Assembly: GCA_027625915.1 (NCBI GenBank)
Contig: JANTQA010000012.1
Span: 248,001 to 312,000 of the forward strand
DNA: 64,000 bases
Direction of reading: 5' to 3'
DNA from: Anaeramoeba flamelloides
Lineage: Eukaryota > Metamonada > Anaeramoebidae
The translations under genes were made by a program, and so were the position numbers. Below the pieces are notes generated by a model. It saw only the letters and a list, made by a program, of their open reading frames with translations, did not search any database and was not told where the DNA came from. Below are positions 33,165 through 45,788 of this stretch, piece after piece. Each line of letters begins with the position of its first letter. The first letter of the stretch is position 1.

Positions 33165-34830
33165 ATAAAGGACAAAATTTATTTGAATTTTTATTTATTA
33201 CATAATAGTATCTATTTAAGCAGTTAGTAAACGATCTGAATTTTAGAATTGTTGAACTTGAAGGATAACTTAAATATTTTTGTGTTTTAAATAAATAATT
33301 TTGATTTTTTAATTATTGTGAAAGATTTCTGTGGAGTTTCGTCTCGTGACATAAAGTGCCGTAGAGTGACTTAGAGTGCCTAGCTTTTTCAGAATTTTAA
33401 AAGAATGGAGAAAAATCAAAGATTTTACTCAATTCTTTAAAATTCTGGAAAAGCTAACTGCATTTTTTTTTAATTTCAGAAATAAAGAGAAAATTTTTGA
33501 AATTTTCTTTTAATTTCTAAAATTAAAAAAAACCTAATGACGGTTTTCTTGAGGTTTTCTGTTTTATTTGTTAAGTGTTTGAGGTTTTTTTGAGGTTTTC
33601 TATTTTATATGGAAAATCTATTGATTTTCGTTAGGTTTTTTTGAATTTTCTAATTATTTATGAAGTGTCCTAGGTTTTTTTAGACTTTAGAAATAAACAG
33701 AAAATTTATTAAAATTTTCGGTTTATTTCTAAAGTAAAAAAACCTAACAAAAATCAATAGATTTTCTAAATAAAATAGAAAATATAAAAAACCTAGAACA
33801 CTTCACAAATAAACAGAAAACTCAAGAAAAGCTAAAGGTGGTTTTCCAGAATTCAAAAGAATTGAGTAAAATCAAAGATTTAACGCAATTCTTTTAAATT
33901 AAAAAAAACCTAACAACACTTCCAACTTTTGGAATTCAGCAACTCATTATACTTATATATTTCATTTTTTAGTTCTTTTAAATCTTTTGAATGCCAGTTG
34001 ATTTTATTATTTATTCTTTGATTAAATTTTATTAATTTTTCTAAATAAGGAAGAGATATAAATTTCCTAATTTCTTTTTGAATTTAATTTACTTTTTATT
34101 TACTGAAATTATCAGATTTTCAATTTTAAATTCTTTTTTGTAAATCAGAATTGGTACATTTCTGTTTATTTTGCACATTTCAGTAATACATGAATTAATC
34201 CCAGAATTTAAATAATTTATCGTTTTTATTTGATAATTAAAAATTCCCAATCCATATGTTAATTGACTTGTAATAAAAGATTTAAATAATCTAATTTTTA
34301 AACTCCTATTCAGAGAATTGTTATTAAATAATTGTTTGCAGTTGTTATATGTTTCTTTAGATTTTTTTAAATTATAAACTTCATGTGAAATTTTATCGAA
34401 ATAAATACCCAAATATTTAATTTTTTTTAAATCTTTTGATATAACTGTTTTAATCTTTATTAAGTTTTAATCCAAATTGGATAATAATTTCATATATTGA
34501 ATTTAATTTCTGATTTACTTGGATTTTATTTCCTTTTATAATTAGGATTAAATCATCTGCAAACATTTGACAATGATTTGTTAATGGTATAATTTTTAAT
34601 AAAAGAAAATGGGGGGGGTTAGAGCAAATAAAATAGGAGATAGTGGATACCCTTGGAATATACCAAGCCCTTCCCCTTGATAATACTTTAATAAAAAATT
34701 TTGGATAATTTTATTTAAAATAAATTTTTTTATTGTTTTCCTAATTATTTTATAATTGATTGAATCAAAACATTTTGCTATATCAATCATTATAAAAAAA
34801 AAACTGACTAATTTTCCCAAATTTAATTTG
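33165..34830 (-). mobile_element. LINE family 2, antisense copy, 5' part with reverse transcriptase
   Basis: On the minus strand: MIDIAKCFDSINYKII (about 34740-34790), GLGIFQGYPLSPILFAL (about 34625-34675), MFADDLILIIKG (about 34535-34570), then LGIYFDKISHEV and a LTYGLGIFNYQIK segment (34089-34412). These are reverse transcriptase blocks plus the region after them. A run of eight G at 34611-34618 disrupts the frame near LSPILFAL. A hairpin array at 33340-33917 splits the copy at the SWK site. Confidence 0.75.
33340..33917. repeat. Hairpin-module array in intron 3
   Basis: It starts with GACATAAAGTGCCGTAGAG and ends CCTAACAACAC, inside the antisense LINE. Inside are type A (AATTCTTTAAAATTCTGG arms), B and D (GTTTTCTTGAG, CCTAGAACACTTC) modules, several nested. 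Confidence 0.75.
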
Positions 34831-36497
34831 GAAAAGATCCATTTAATTAAAAATTCTTCAAAACCTTTGCCCTACAATCTCAACCCAATTCCTCTTGATA
34901 CAACAAATTGTGTTTTGAGAGAAATGATCCAAACAAAAAAATTTTATCTAAAAAAACAATTAAAAATGTGGAGTACGTTTGGCATGGATTATGTTGTTCC
35001 ACTAACAATTCGAGGAGACATTTTTCTCTTAATCATAGTGAGGAGATTTAATTCAACAAAAAGAACCAAAAAAAAAAAAAAAAAAAAAAAAAACCAAAAT
35101 CACAAACTCTTTGTAATGATCGATACATCCGTTCCATAAATACAGTCCTACCGTGAAAATTTATCATACCTTGAAATTGATTTTATACTTTTAAATTCTA
35201 AAAAATTTCAAAAAATTTTTCATCCAATTTCCATTTCTATAAATCTTTGGACGGTTACTTATCAAACATTCTTTTGGTAGGACAAAGAATATTTTGAAGA
35301 ACAACTAATTTTACAGAGTTTCTAAAGACTTGAAATCATAAAATGCTTTATTCAAAGTTGAGAATAAAAATTTCAAAAAAGAAAATCAAGTAAAAATTTT
35401 CTAACATAAATTGCAATTTATCAGTATTCTGAAATTTTATTTTGTACAACAAAGAGTAAAAGAGTTATTAAAGCTCATCATAAACAATAAAAATTTATAC
35501 TGGAAGATTAAAAAGAAGTTATCCATTTTTTTGTTTTGGAAATTGACAAACAAATTCATTAAAAAAACTTGCATTAAAGTTGATCTTCAATTTCCCAAAA
35601 CTGTTCGAATCCCAGCTTTTACAATTTAAAAACAATGATCAAAAAATACTTTCATGTTTCCATGGTTTCTGTGATTTCCATGATTTCTTTTCTAATATTT
35701 ATTCTGGGGTATTTCTTCTGTGATTTCTTTTCTTGTGAAAATTTAATTTTTGTATTGGTTTTTACAAAAAAAAAACTCTAGGTTAAGTAAGAGAAGATTG
35801 AAATTTTTATCTTATGATTGAAATTGAATTCTCTATTTCTAAAAACACAATTTTATAATAGACAACCTATTTTAATGTCTTATAAATTTTCACAGTAGGG
35901 TTGAAACGGTTGTATGGTTTGTGGAGATAATGTAACAATTCATGTAACTTGATGATCAAAAATCATTGACAATACGATCATTTTGATTTAAAGATGTTTG
36001 TTGAGTAGTGTTTTTAAAGTTGGAAAATCGTTATTATTTTTTAATTTCATTTTTACGATCCTTAACAAGGGTGTTCGAGTTCGCGAATCTTAAAATTTCA
36101 ATTTCATTTTTTATAAAAAAAAATGACATAAAATGATTTTTTGATCCAAATTGGAGAATATTTTAAAGATCCTAACTTCACGTTTTAAATGAGATTGTAA
36201 CAAAAGCTCTTTCTAAAAATTGGTAAATCCGATACGTAGTCCTTAATTACTTAATTTTTTGGTTCTCTTTTTGGATTTGAAATCTCAATCTTGGATCTTA
36301 TTTTTGAAGTGTTTCATTGAAATATTCTTCTTATTTTTTATTCAATTTGTCTAGAGAACTATTTTTCTTGTTTTTTCTCTTCAAGAAATTGAAAACCAGA
36401 AAAAAAAAACGAAGAAAAAAGAAAAAATGAACAATATGAAAAAAAAAAAGAACCTAAAAAAAAAAAAAAAAAAGCCAAAAATTCGAAAAAAGTTTAC

Positions 36498-37122
36498 CCG
36501 AATGATTAAAACCAAAACCATATAATTTTCCATCAGTTTTCATCATAAGTGTATGATCCGAATGACCACCAAATACAGTAGCAACGTTTTCATGTAATTT
36601 TTGGAGATCTGCAGTATCTCCTGTAATTTCTGGTTTTCCCAACATGCCATTTTTAGTATAACCACATCCAAACAGAACATTTGTTGTTTTGTTTAAAAAA
36701 AATGAACAGTGACCACCACAACAGATTTGTTCAATGTTTTGATCTTTTAAAGGTTCAATTAAAGTTGGTTTTTGGACTCTGTCGTTGTTGAATTCAAAAC
36801 CAAGTTGTTTGTATTCATTATCACCCCAACCATAGACCTTGGGTTTTTCTTCATTCGAGATCGCAAGGAAATGATAATAGCCAGAAGCAATACTTTTCAT
36901 TGGTGGTAGGTTTTCAATTGCTTTGAGCTTTATGTGGTAATTTTTTTTAGTTGATTGGTATAGTTTGCCTTCGGAACTCAAAAAGACAATTGTATTATCA
37001 TTATCTGCAACATCAACAATCTTTGTAACTTCTTCTGGAAAGGTTTTTATTGTTTCTAAGGTTTCGTATGACTGTTCACTGTTTATGAAATTGATATCAC
37101 CAAGGGACTTAATATTGGACAT
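36498..37122 (-). CDS. RCC1-BTB gene 3, exon 1
   Basis: ATG at 37120-37122. The exon encodes 208 residues plus one base of Gly209, with donor GTAAAC. All RCC1 blades are readable (NTIVFLSSEGKLYQ, SIASGYYHFLAISN...VYGWG, CCGGHCSFFLNKTTNVLFGCG, VFGGHSDHTLMMKTDGKLYGFGFNHSG). The segment after SLGD is divergent (INFINSEQSYETLE), so the linker before the first blade tolerates change. The exon itself is intact; the gene is compromised only by the frameshift in exon 2. The upstream flank matches gene 1. Confidence 0.8.
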
Positions 37123-39976
37123 TAATTTGAATTTTTCGTAAATTTTTGGATGGATTGCTTTTTTTTGGAAATCTTATTGTTATATTGGAGATTGGTTTTG
37201 GACTTTGGTTTAAAAAGAATAGGAAATTTATGGGTTTGGGTTTGTTGAAGAAAAGAAAAAATGAAAAAAATGAACAAATTTTTTTGAAAAAAATAATTAA
37301 TCGGAATATTTGTTTCTATTATTTTCTCATTTTTTGGATTATTTCTGAATTTTTTGAGAACTTGGTTTTTAAAAGTCAGATATAAATTTGCGTTCCTTTT
37401 TGATTTCTGATAAATTCACTAAAATATTCAAGAATCCAAAGTCAACACATTTAATAAATTATTTTGAGAAAAAAGGAGTGATTTTTAAAAAGACTAAAAG
37501 ACATACAATACTATTTGTTTCAAAATAAATGGAACAAAATTTTCATTCAACTTTCCAAAAGAAAAAAAAAGATTTTACAAATCGTCTAAAATTTCAAATT
37601 TTTGATTCAGAAAGGGAAGCTTAAATTCTTTATTTGAATTTTTAGAATTGTAGAATTTGATCTTTTCTATTAATTCTTGGAAGGTGTATTTTTTTTGGAA
37701 AGCGGAATGAAAACTTTGATCTTTTTGTTTTGCAATTACCAGTAATTTCTCTGAAATTGACAAAAAAAACAAAATGAAAGAAATCAATTTACAAACCATT
37801 TTTTATTGAATTTAAAATAAAATATAAAAAAAGATTTTAAGGGGCTGATAGGCATGCTTTTGAAAATTTTGGGTGTCTCAGTTTATGAGTAATTGAATCA
37901 TAACAATCATTTCAAACCAGGTGCGCACGATTTATCTTAATTTAAAATAAAAAGTTTCATTCAACTTCTTTCAATTTAAAAGGACGATTGTTATTTTGGA
38001 CTCAAATCTTCTTATATTGTCCTTCATATCCAAGATCTCGTACAAAATAGAATTTTTTTAAAATAATTTGAAAAAATTTTAAAAGAAAAAAGGGAAAAGT
38101 TGTTTACGAAGCTTGTCATTCAGGTGTTCTTGAGTTTTGGTGTTAATATCTTGATTTAGTTTGAACAGATCGTAAAGTTCAAAGAAAGTTTTATGAAAAT
38201 TTTCAGTTAAGTTAAATCGTGTGTACCAGGTTTGAAATTGCTGTAAAAATATTTTCACAACTGAATGTAAAAAGAGGTTTTTTAATAAATAGGGACAATT
38301 TCAAGGACCGTACTTCTAAAATCTTTACATACTAATTAAAAAATAGAATTTCAAAATTATGAAAAAATTGATACTAAAATTTGGTTAATCAATCTGGAAA
38401 AATATTCACTTGATTATGTATATTCATTTTTAACTTTTCAAATAAAATCCCAAATTACAAATTAGTTCTTTAATAAGTCTATTTGTAAAAACAAAAATAT
38501 GGAAAAAGTTGTTAACATTTTTTTCCCATTTATTTTGCAAACATTATATGACCATTTCAAAAATTTTTTCTAAAAAAAAATTAAACATCTGCTTTATTTT
38601 TAGACTTTTTTCTAACTTTTCATTTATAATAAAAACCATTTTTTAATAAGAGATTTTTGATCTAAAAATATTTTTATAAAGATACTTTACAATTTAAGTT
38701 AAAAATATCAATTTTCCAGGTTATAGTAGTATTGTTTTGAAATGTTGAATATAAAAATTTTTCTTAAATTTTATGTCTTCATAGTTAAGACCCCATTTTA
38801 TTAGATTTTAAAAGTATTTTAACTCAAATAAATATCTTACAAACTGGGAAATCCATTATTTTGAATATTAAAGAATTATAAACCCCAATTTAAAAATTTT
38901 AAAATTACAAAAACACCAATTTTCAATTTTTGAAAAAAAAATTAATCAATTCAAGAAGAAATACCAAATTAGAATTATTCACTAATCGAAATATTAACAC
39001 TTGTTTAAATTACAACACTCACAAAAGTAAAAAATAAATAATTATCAATACAAATAAATTATGGGTATGTTAAAACTTTTGGAGAGAGCAAAACAAAAAA
39101 ATGCTTTCTGATAAATTTGATTAAATTCTATTAGGAATATTGGTCGATCAAATAGTTAGATCCTAACAACTATTTTTTTTTGAGTTCCCTCTGTTTTGAA
39201 GAACTCAACTTTAACATAATACAAATTCGTTCAAAAAAATTTGGATTGAACCTAAAAAAAGTTCCATAATTCAAAAAATGTAATGAAAACAAAAAAAACT
39301 AAAATATGAAAAAATGATTTTCATATATTTCAAAAATCAAAATTATTGAAATTTTAAATGAAATTAATTTATTGTGATTTGTTTTGAACCATTTTTATTG
39401 TGTGGAAAATTATGAATTTTAGTTTAGTTTTATTTGTTGAGATTATTACTATAAATATGTAGATTAAAAGAAAATTAAAAGCCTCATTTTTCTCAATGTT
39501 AATTTAGACTTGCAAATATTTTTTTTTTTTTTTTAATTTTTAAAAAAAATTAAAATTTTGAAAATAAGAAAAAAAAAAAAAAGAAAGTCTAAAAAAAACA
39601 AACATTCACAAAAGGAGAAATAATGATCAAGATCTAAAAAATCTAAAATAATTTTGTAGAAGAATAATGAATTTAACTCATAGAATATGTTCTAAATCTT
39701 CATTAAAATTGAGCCATTTTGACTGAAAAAAATAGTTTTTATTATTATTTTAGTGAGGAGTTTAATTAACCCATCTTGTGTGCACGATTAAAAAAGGATT
39801 ATTTATAAAAATCCAAAGTTTAATAAAATGAGAAAAATAAAAAATAAAAGAAATAAAAATAAAAATATATATTAAATAAATGATTAATTTATTTAATCGA
39901 ATAAAAAAAAAAAAAAGAATTGAATCTTTAAAAGGGTTTTTCTCTTAAATTAAAATAATGAATTTGTTTGATAAAA
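37123..39976 (-). other. Intergenic region between genes 3 and 4
   Basis: The first 280 bp match the gene 1 promoter side. 39480-39976 matches the 3' flank of gene 2, with a candidate AATAAA at 39888-39893. A small reading frame is at 37575-37799. The remaining 1.6 kb (about 37850-39450) show no gene and no clear repeat except a weak match near 38455-38560 to 24180. Confidence 0.5.
37575..37799 (-). CDS. Small hypothetical ORF with hydrophobic N-terminus
   Basis: 74 codons: MVCKLISFILFFLSISEKLL resembles a signal peptide, followed by a charged part with FQKKYTFQELIEKIKFYN. The latter loosely recalls the propeptide of papain-like proteases, but there is no catalytic domain nearby. The equivalent place upstream of gene 1 has no such frame. 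It could be a small secreted protein, a first exon (a GTAAAA donor overlaps the stop) or chance. Confidence 0.3.
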   Translation of the reverse strand: MVCKLISFILFFLSISEKLLVIAKQKDQSFHSAFQKKYTFQELIEKIKFYNSKNSNKEFKLPFLNQKFEILDDL

Positions 39977-41069
39977 TTATATTTTAGAATATTTTTAAAA
40001 AATATCCATCATTGGAATTCTGGGATTTAATTGATAATATTCAACAATATCTTCAAATTCTTCTTTGATGAATTCTTGGTCTGTGTCTGCAGTGATGGGT
40101 AGTTCGTCAGTGTATAAAAATGAAATTATTAATTCAATGGTTTCTAATGATTTCCCAGAATAATCTTTGACTTTTTGGAAATTTTCTTCAAGATTTTGAA
40201 ACATATTCAAAAATAATCCACTTCTGGCTGCTAAGATAAATTTATGAATATATAATTCTTCTTCTTCATCTTCTTCTTCATCATCTTCTTCTAGGTCATT
40301 TTTCACAACAAGTTTAAAATCAGAAGTTTGTTCATCAAATAATAATTGTTTTAAATCATTTGTTAATAATTTGGTTTTTTGTGCATTTTGGATTCCAAAA
40401 TGATTTAAAATTTCATTTGTTCTTTTGAAATTGATCATTTCATCACAATATATCCATTTTAACAAATCTTGAATTTCATTTAATTTACAATTTGATTCCA
40501 AATATTTTTTGATCAAATCAAATGTTTTTCCAATCCCTGTTTCAATTAATATTTTATGAACTGGTATATTTTGGATATTAAAATCAGAAAAGTATCCATT
40601 TTTTAATAACATTTCAAGATCTTGACTTAAATATGAATTTGATTGGAAGAAGAAGAGTAAATTTAGATCACAGCATTTTATTTGATTATAAGATGAAAGA
40701 TCATTGGTTAGATTAGTTCCTGTTTGAATTTTTCTAATTACTGATGAATTACTGGTGCCAAAACCACCAAATACCCCTGAACCCAAATTTCATTATCTTG
40801 TGTTAATATTACAAACAAATTATAACCACAATCAATATCTTTAATGATTGTGTTATTATTTTTAAATTGTGGATATTGTTTAAATTCTGTTAAATTACTT
40901 CCAAACCCAGTTTTTTGCTTACAACCAGCTACATAAAGTTTTCCATCATTTGTCAGAATAGATGTCAATCAGTATCCAAGTTTGATTTTTGAAATGTCTA
41001 CAATCGGGATTTCAAGTTTGGATCGGGTTGGTTCCAAAGCATTATTTTTATGTCCCAATCCTAATTCTC
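39977..41069 (-). pseudogene. RCC1-BTB gene 4, exon 2 (pseudogene)
   Basis: The acceptor (AG 41071-41070) and junction GGELGLGHKNNALEP are kept, but TGA at 40969-40971 replaces the Arg/Gln codon of LGYxLTS. One base is lost near 40770, so QGYFGGF shifts frame. GAA to TAA at 39995-39997 removes the last residues. The BTB-like segment and BTB/POZ (YIHKFILAARSGLFLNMF) are otherwise well conserved, implying recent loss. Paired with exon 1 at 45161-45788, whose start codon is also lost. Confidence 0.8.
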
Positions 41070-41149
41070 CTATTTATTTTTTATTTTTTTGTAATTATTT
41101 ATTTTTAAAAGAATTTTTATTTTTATTTTAGTTTTTTTTTTTTTTTTTT

Positions 41150-41500
41150 TGATACTTTATTTTTTTTGCAAAAATTCAAGTGCAAAAAAAAAGATCTTGA
41201 AAAAGACAAAATACCATTATGAAAATGGTGAATATGAAATATCTTTAAAAATTCATTTAATGATTAGTAAAAAATCTTGTTGTTAAACTTTTTTCAGTAA
41301 AAAGTTCAAGTAATAAAAAATCCGAAATGAATTTTCAAATATTGTGACTCACTTTTTTTTTCGTTTTTGGTTTTATTTTTTTAATTTTAAAAATATCGGG
41401 TTTTTATATATTTAGAATGATTTAAAAATGTATTATTAATCAGATTTAATTATTAGTTGTTCTTTAATACTAAAGGATATAATATATATATATATATATA
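41150..41500 (+). repeat. About 400-bp dispersed repeat, copy 2, with TA microsatellite
   Basis: Homologous to 290-700 (reversed) and 52390-52700: AAGATCTTG, TATTGTGACTCAC and AAAAATATCGGGTTTTTAT. It ends in an alternating (TA)n run at about 41477-41501. Confidence 0.5.
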
Positions 41501-42089
41501 TCCCTTAGCACCCCGGATTTGCCTAGGTTTCATCAAGTTTAAAATAAAAGATTTAAAATGATATTGATATACTAATATATTTATTTTCTTATTTGTCTTT
41601 AATCCAGGTTTGAATTATAATAAAAAGTCAAAATAGTTCAAATATAAAGTATTGAAGTTATGTATTTTTTTTTGTGTTTTAAAAAACAAATAATAATTAT
41701 TCATTATTACATTTTCTTTTGGAGATTTTTATTTTTTTTTTTAATTTTTTAAATGAGAAAAGTTATAATAATAATAGTAATTCAAAACTCAATACATTGA
41801 TTTATTAATAATAACAATCAAAAAAGTTGTTAATTTTATGATAAAAAAAAATAAATAAAAAAATATTTTACTGAAAAATTTTCATTTTTTATTTTGTATA
41901 AATTTTTAATAAATATTAAATCAAGAATAAAATGAAATTTATTTCTTTATGACTAAAATTAATTGTTTAATATGAATAATAATCTAAAACTTTTATTTAA
42001 ACAACAGAAAATAAAAAAAAAACAAAAAAAAAAAAATTGTAAAATAATTTCTATTTATTACATTGGAATTAAACAAGTAAAATCCCTTT

Positions 42090-43310
42090 TTTAGAAAAGT
42101 TTATACCTTGATATTTGGATGGATAAAAAAAACTCATTTAAAGTTTAACCGAGATAAAGTTAAGACCAATTTTTAAAAAATTAATCAATATCTTACAACA
42201 AAAAAATTTTAATAATAGGTTAAAAATTTAGTTTTTTAAAGCTGTATTACATAGCCAATTATTATATGGATTAGAAATATTTGATTTGACAAAAACAGAT
42301 TTTAAAGATATTGATACTTTGATTAATAAAATAATTACAAAATTTTTATTAATTAACCCATATTCCCCCAGGGTTGTTTATGAAACTGAAGTTAAAATTG
42401 ATCCTGTCAGGATAACTATATAAAAGAATATTTAAGTTAATTCAAAAATTAAAAATCCTCCATTTTAATGAATTAATTTATTATCTTCCTTTTTAAAAAA
42501 AAAGAATTTGAAAATATTAACTGGTAATCAAATAAATTAAAAGAATTAGAAATTGAATTGGATAATTTTAGAATTAAAAATTTAACAAATATTCCAAGTT
42601 GGAAATGTCGTTAGGTTTTTTTTAATCCAAAGACATTGAGCAAAATCTTTGATTTTTCTCCATTCTTTTAAATTCTTGATTTGCTATTTACTCTATGAAA
42701 CTTTTCGTTAGGTTTTACAGAATTCAAAAGAATTGAGTACAACCTTTGATTTTCCTCTATTCTTTTAAATTCTTGAAAACCTAACGACATTTCCAACTTG
42801 GAATATTTGTTAAATTTTTAATTCTAAAATTTTCTAGTTCATATTCTATTTCTTTTAAATTCCGAGCTTTCCAATTAATGTTTTCAATTCTTTTTCTCTA
42901 AAAGGGAGATAATTAATTAATTCATTAAAATGGAGGATTTTTAATTTTTGAATTAACTTAAATATTCTTTTATATAGTTATCCTGACAGTATCAATTTTA
43001 ACTTCAGTTTCATAAACAACCCTGGGGGAATATGGGTTAATTAATAAAAATTTTGTAATTATTTTATTAATCAAAGTATCAATATCTTTAAAATCTGTTT
43101 TTGTCAAATCAAATATTTCTAATCCATATAATAATTGGCTATGTAATACAGCTTTAAAAAACTAAATTTTTAACCCATTAGAAAATTTTTTTTGTTGTGA
43201 GATATTGATTAATTTTTTAAAAATTGGCCTTAACTTTATCTTGGTTAAATTTTAGTTGAGCTTTTTTTACTTTGTCAATTACCAAGATATAAAATTTCTT
43301 TTGGAATTAA
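42090..43310. mobile_element. Giant LINE palindrome around a hairpin cassette
   Basis: The left arm (about 42090-42606) is LINE family 1 in sense orientation. The right arm (about 42789-43310) is its close reverse complement, for example AGCTGTATTACATAGCC versus GGCTATGTAATACAGCT. The 180-bp centre is a hairpin cassette bounded by GTCGTTAGG (42607-42615) and CCTAACGAC (42780-42788). Such an arrangement could fold into a stem of about 500 bp. Confidence 0.8.
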
Positions 43311-43760
43311 AGTTTTTTTTTTTTTATCATCGTTAAGATTCATCCCAAAGTCTCTTATTATTTTATATATATTTTTTTAGTTGAAAATTAATTTCTATCA
43401 TTGATCCTTTCATCAGTAAAATCAGATCATCAGCAAACATCTGGACTTGTATTGCTAATGATTTAATTTTTTCTAATAAAAAATGTGAAATAAATCCAAA
43501 TAATAAATGAAATAATGGATCTCCTGGAGAACAACCAATTCCTTCATTTGAATAAATTACCTATTAGAGATATTTTTTTATAATTTCATTTTTAATAAAT
43601 TTTTTGATTGAATAATAAATTTTAGAATGATGTATAGAATCAAAGTATTTTTGTATATCAATTGTTACTATATATATATTTTCTTTTTTATTATTTCTTA
43701 TTTTTATTTTTTTGAATTCATTCACTAAATTTAAAACTGCAATTATTGTGTCTAATAAGT
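43310..43760 (-). mobile_element. LINE family 1 reverse transcriptase remains, antisense
   Basis: Continuing the right arm, the minus strand reads MFADDLILLMKGSMIE (about 43400-43445), the region of the GDP block (about 43520) and IVTIDIQKYFDSIHH (about 43630-43675). It is a decayed copy closely related to 54571-55339. Confidence 0.7.
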
Positions 43761-44332
43761 AAAATTTTTAATCTTTAAATTTTGAAAAAAGTCTATTTTC
43801 AAGTTTTCAAAAAATGAAATAAAATATAAAATAATTTTCGAATTTTGAAAAATTTATTTAACAAATCATTTGAAATTATTTATACAAATCCTTATAACAA
43901 TTTAAATTATTTTTGTCAATAAAAAAATTGATCTTGGGTTTTGAGTAATAAAATTACCGAATATCTTTCAAGAGAAAATTTTAATGTTGAAAAATACGAA
44001 TTTCATCTTCTTAGAACAAAAACACAATTTCAAAGTACAATTTGTAAATGACTTGAAAACTTTGATGATTTAGAACTAGCCTTCTTAAAACAATACAACG
44101 ATTTTTCAATATGTTGAATATTTCAATTTTTGTGTTTCACCAAAAGAATTATCTCAAAATTGAAAAAAAAAATCTAAAAATTTAATATTCTTGGTAACTG
44201 AGACTTGGTTTTGTTTTGTAATAATAATGGTAATGTTGAGAAACAAGGTAAAAAAATTTTATAATTTGAGAAATAAATTGAATTTTAATTGTTTTTCTTT
44301 CTTAAAAAAATGAAATTGAAAAATTGAATTTA

Positions 44333-44791
44333 CTGTTGAGAGAAAAATGTTGGACAGAGAAAAATAGTTTGACAGCAATTTTAATTGGGAACTTTACTGA
44401 AAATGATTTTTAATTTCTTTTGTTTGTGAAATAACTAAAGAAAATAACAATAATCTACATATTAGAATAAGGATTAATGTGACTCTACTTTTTCAAAACC
44501 TTATCTCTTATAATCTAAAGCAAGTTTAAAAATTACCATTTTCAGATTTAATAGTAAACTTTACTAAAACTTGGATTTTTGTTAAAATAGCATGATCTAC
44601 TTTTAGTTATCAACCATTCAAATGAGTATTCTACACACACCACAGATTAATGAACTTGTAACACATTTAAACCTGGATTTATATAAAAGTCACTAAGTTA
44701 TCAATAGGATTTGATTTTCAATTTTACTAATGTTCCCAATTAAAAATGGTTTCCAACCATTTTTCTGTGTCCAACATTTTTCTCTCAACAG
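44333..44791 (-). mobile_element. Harbinger-like MITE, copy 2 (459 bp)
   Basis: Full-length homolog of 8350-8803 in opposite orientation. Ends are CTGTTGAGAGAAAAATGTTG and the complement, with TTA on both sides (44330-44332, 44792-44794). The TWA duplication is the same on both copies once orientation is considered. Confidence 0.7.
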
Positions 44792-45160
44792 TTACAAATA
44801 GAAAAAAAATATTATTTTTTGGAGTTTCTTATTTGATCAGAATTTTAAGACCTTTGTCTTATACAAAATTTGTAAGTAGAGAATATCACCAATAACATAT
44901 TTTAAAAATTTTCCTTGTTTTTGTGTTGGAGGACTGATCCTTTAAATCTCAATCTTGGATCTTGTTGTTTGAAGTTTTTATTGAAATATTCTTCTTATTT
45001 TTTATTCTAATTTTTCTTTCTGTCATAACTATTTTTCCCAGTTTTTTCTCTTCGAAAAGAAAAGACAAAAGAAAACACTAGAGAAAAAAGAAAAAATGAA
45101 CTATGAGAAAAAAAAAGAGATAATTAAAAAAAAAAAAATCAAAATTAGAAAAAAGTTTAC

Positions 45161-45788
45161 CTGAATGATGAAAACCAAAAGCATATAATTTTCCATCAGT
45201 TTTTATTATAAATGTATGATCCGAATGACCACCAAATATATTAGCAACGTTTTCATGTAATTTTTGGATCACTATCTTAAATTCTTCAATTTCTGGTTTT
45301 CTTAACTGGCCATTTTGATTACTACCACATCCAAACAAAACATTTGTTGTTTTGTCTAAAAAAAATGAACAGTTTCCACTACAACAGATTTGTTCAATAT
45401 TTTCATCTTTTAAAGGTTCAATTAAAGTTGGTTTTTCGACTTCTTCGTAGTTGGATTCAAAACCAAGTTGTTTGTATGGATTTTCTCTCCAACTATAGAC
45501 CCTGGGTTTTTCTTCATTTGAGAGCGCAAGGAAATGAAAATAGCCAGAAGCAACACTTTTCATTGGTGGTAGGTTTTCAATTGCTTTTAGCTTTTCATGG
45601 TAATTCTCTTTTTTAGTTTGGTATAGTTTGCCTTCGGAACTCAAAAAGACAATTTCATTGCGATTATCTGCAACAACATCAATCTTTGTAACTTCTTCTG
45701 GAAAGCTTTTTATTGGATCCAAGGTTTCGAATTTGTAGGATTGTTTGGTTTTCCCATTGAAATCACCAAGATACTTAATATTGGACAC
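45161..45788 (-). pseudogene. RCC1-BTB gene 4, exon 1 (start codon lost)
   Basis: The initiator is GTG (45786-45788) where the other four copies have ATG, and an in-frame TAA lies just upstream with no alternative ATG. The next in-frame Met is in LPPMKSVASGY, which would drop the first blade. The rest is open: EIVFLSSEGKLYQ, CCSGNCSFFLDKTTNVLFGCG, IFGGHSDHTFIIKTDGKLYAFGFHHSG and the donor GTAAAC. Substitutions at conserved Gly positions (YSWRENP, QLRKPE) fit relaxed selection. Confidence 0.75.

Larger units (their letters stand above)
31688..36497 (-). other. Intron 3 (4.8 kb)
   Basis: Donor GTAAAC at 36497-36492. It contains an antisense LINE family 2 copy (32072-32351 plus 33165-34830) with another LINE inserted inside it (32352-33164) and a hairpin array (33340-33917). 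About 35580-36497 is intron backbone shared with intron 5 and includes the intact TTAA (36185-36188) that is filled by an element there. 34835-35580 shows nothing clear. Confidence 0.7.
41070..45160 (-). other. Intron 4 (4.1 kb)
   Basis: Donor GTAAAC. It contains a dispersed repeat (41150-41500), a TA microsatellite, a LINE-derived giant palindrome (42090-43310) running on into antisense reverse transcriptase remains (to about 43760), the shared intron block (about 43790-44170) and a Harbinger-like MITE (44333-44791). 41510-42085 shows nothing definite. Confidence 0.7.

Noticed and set aside
34756-35139. 127-codon plus-strand frame
   Set aside because: Half of it overlaps the antisense LINE reverse transcriptase and it ends in a poly-Lys tract from poly(A).
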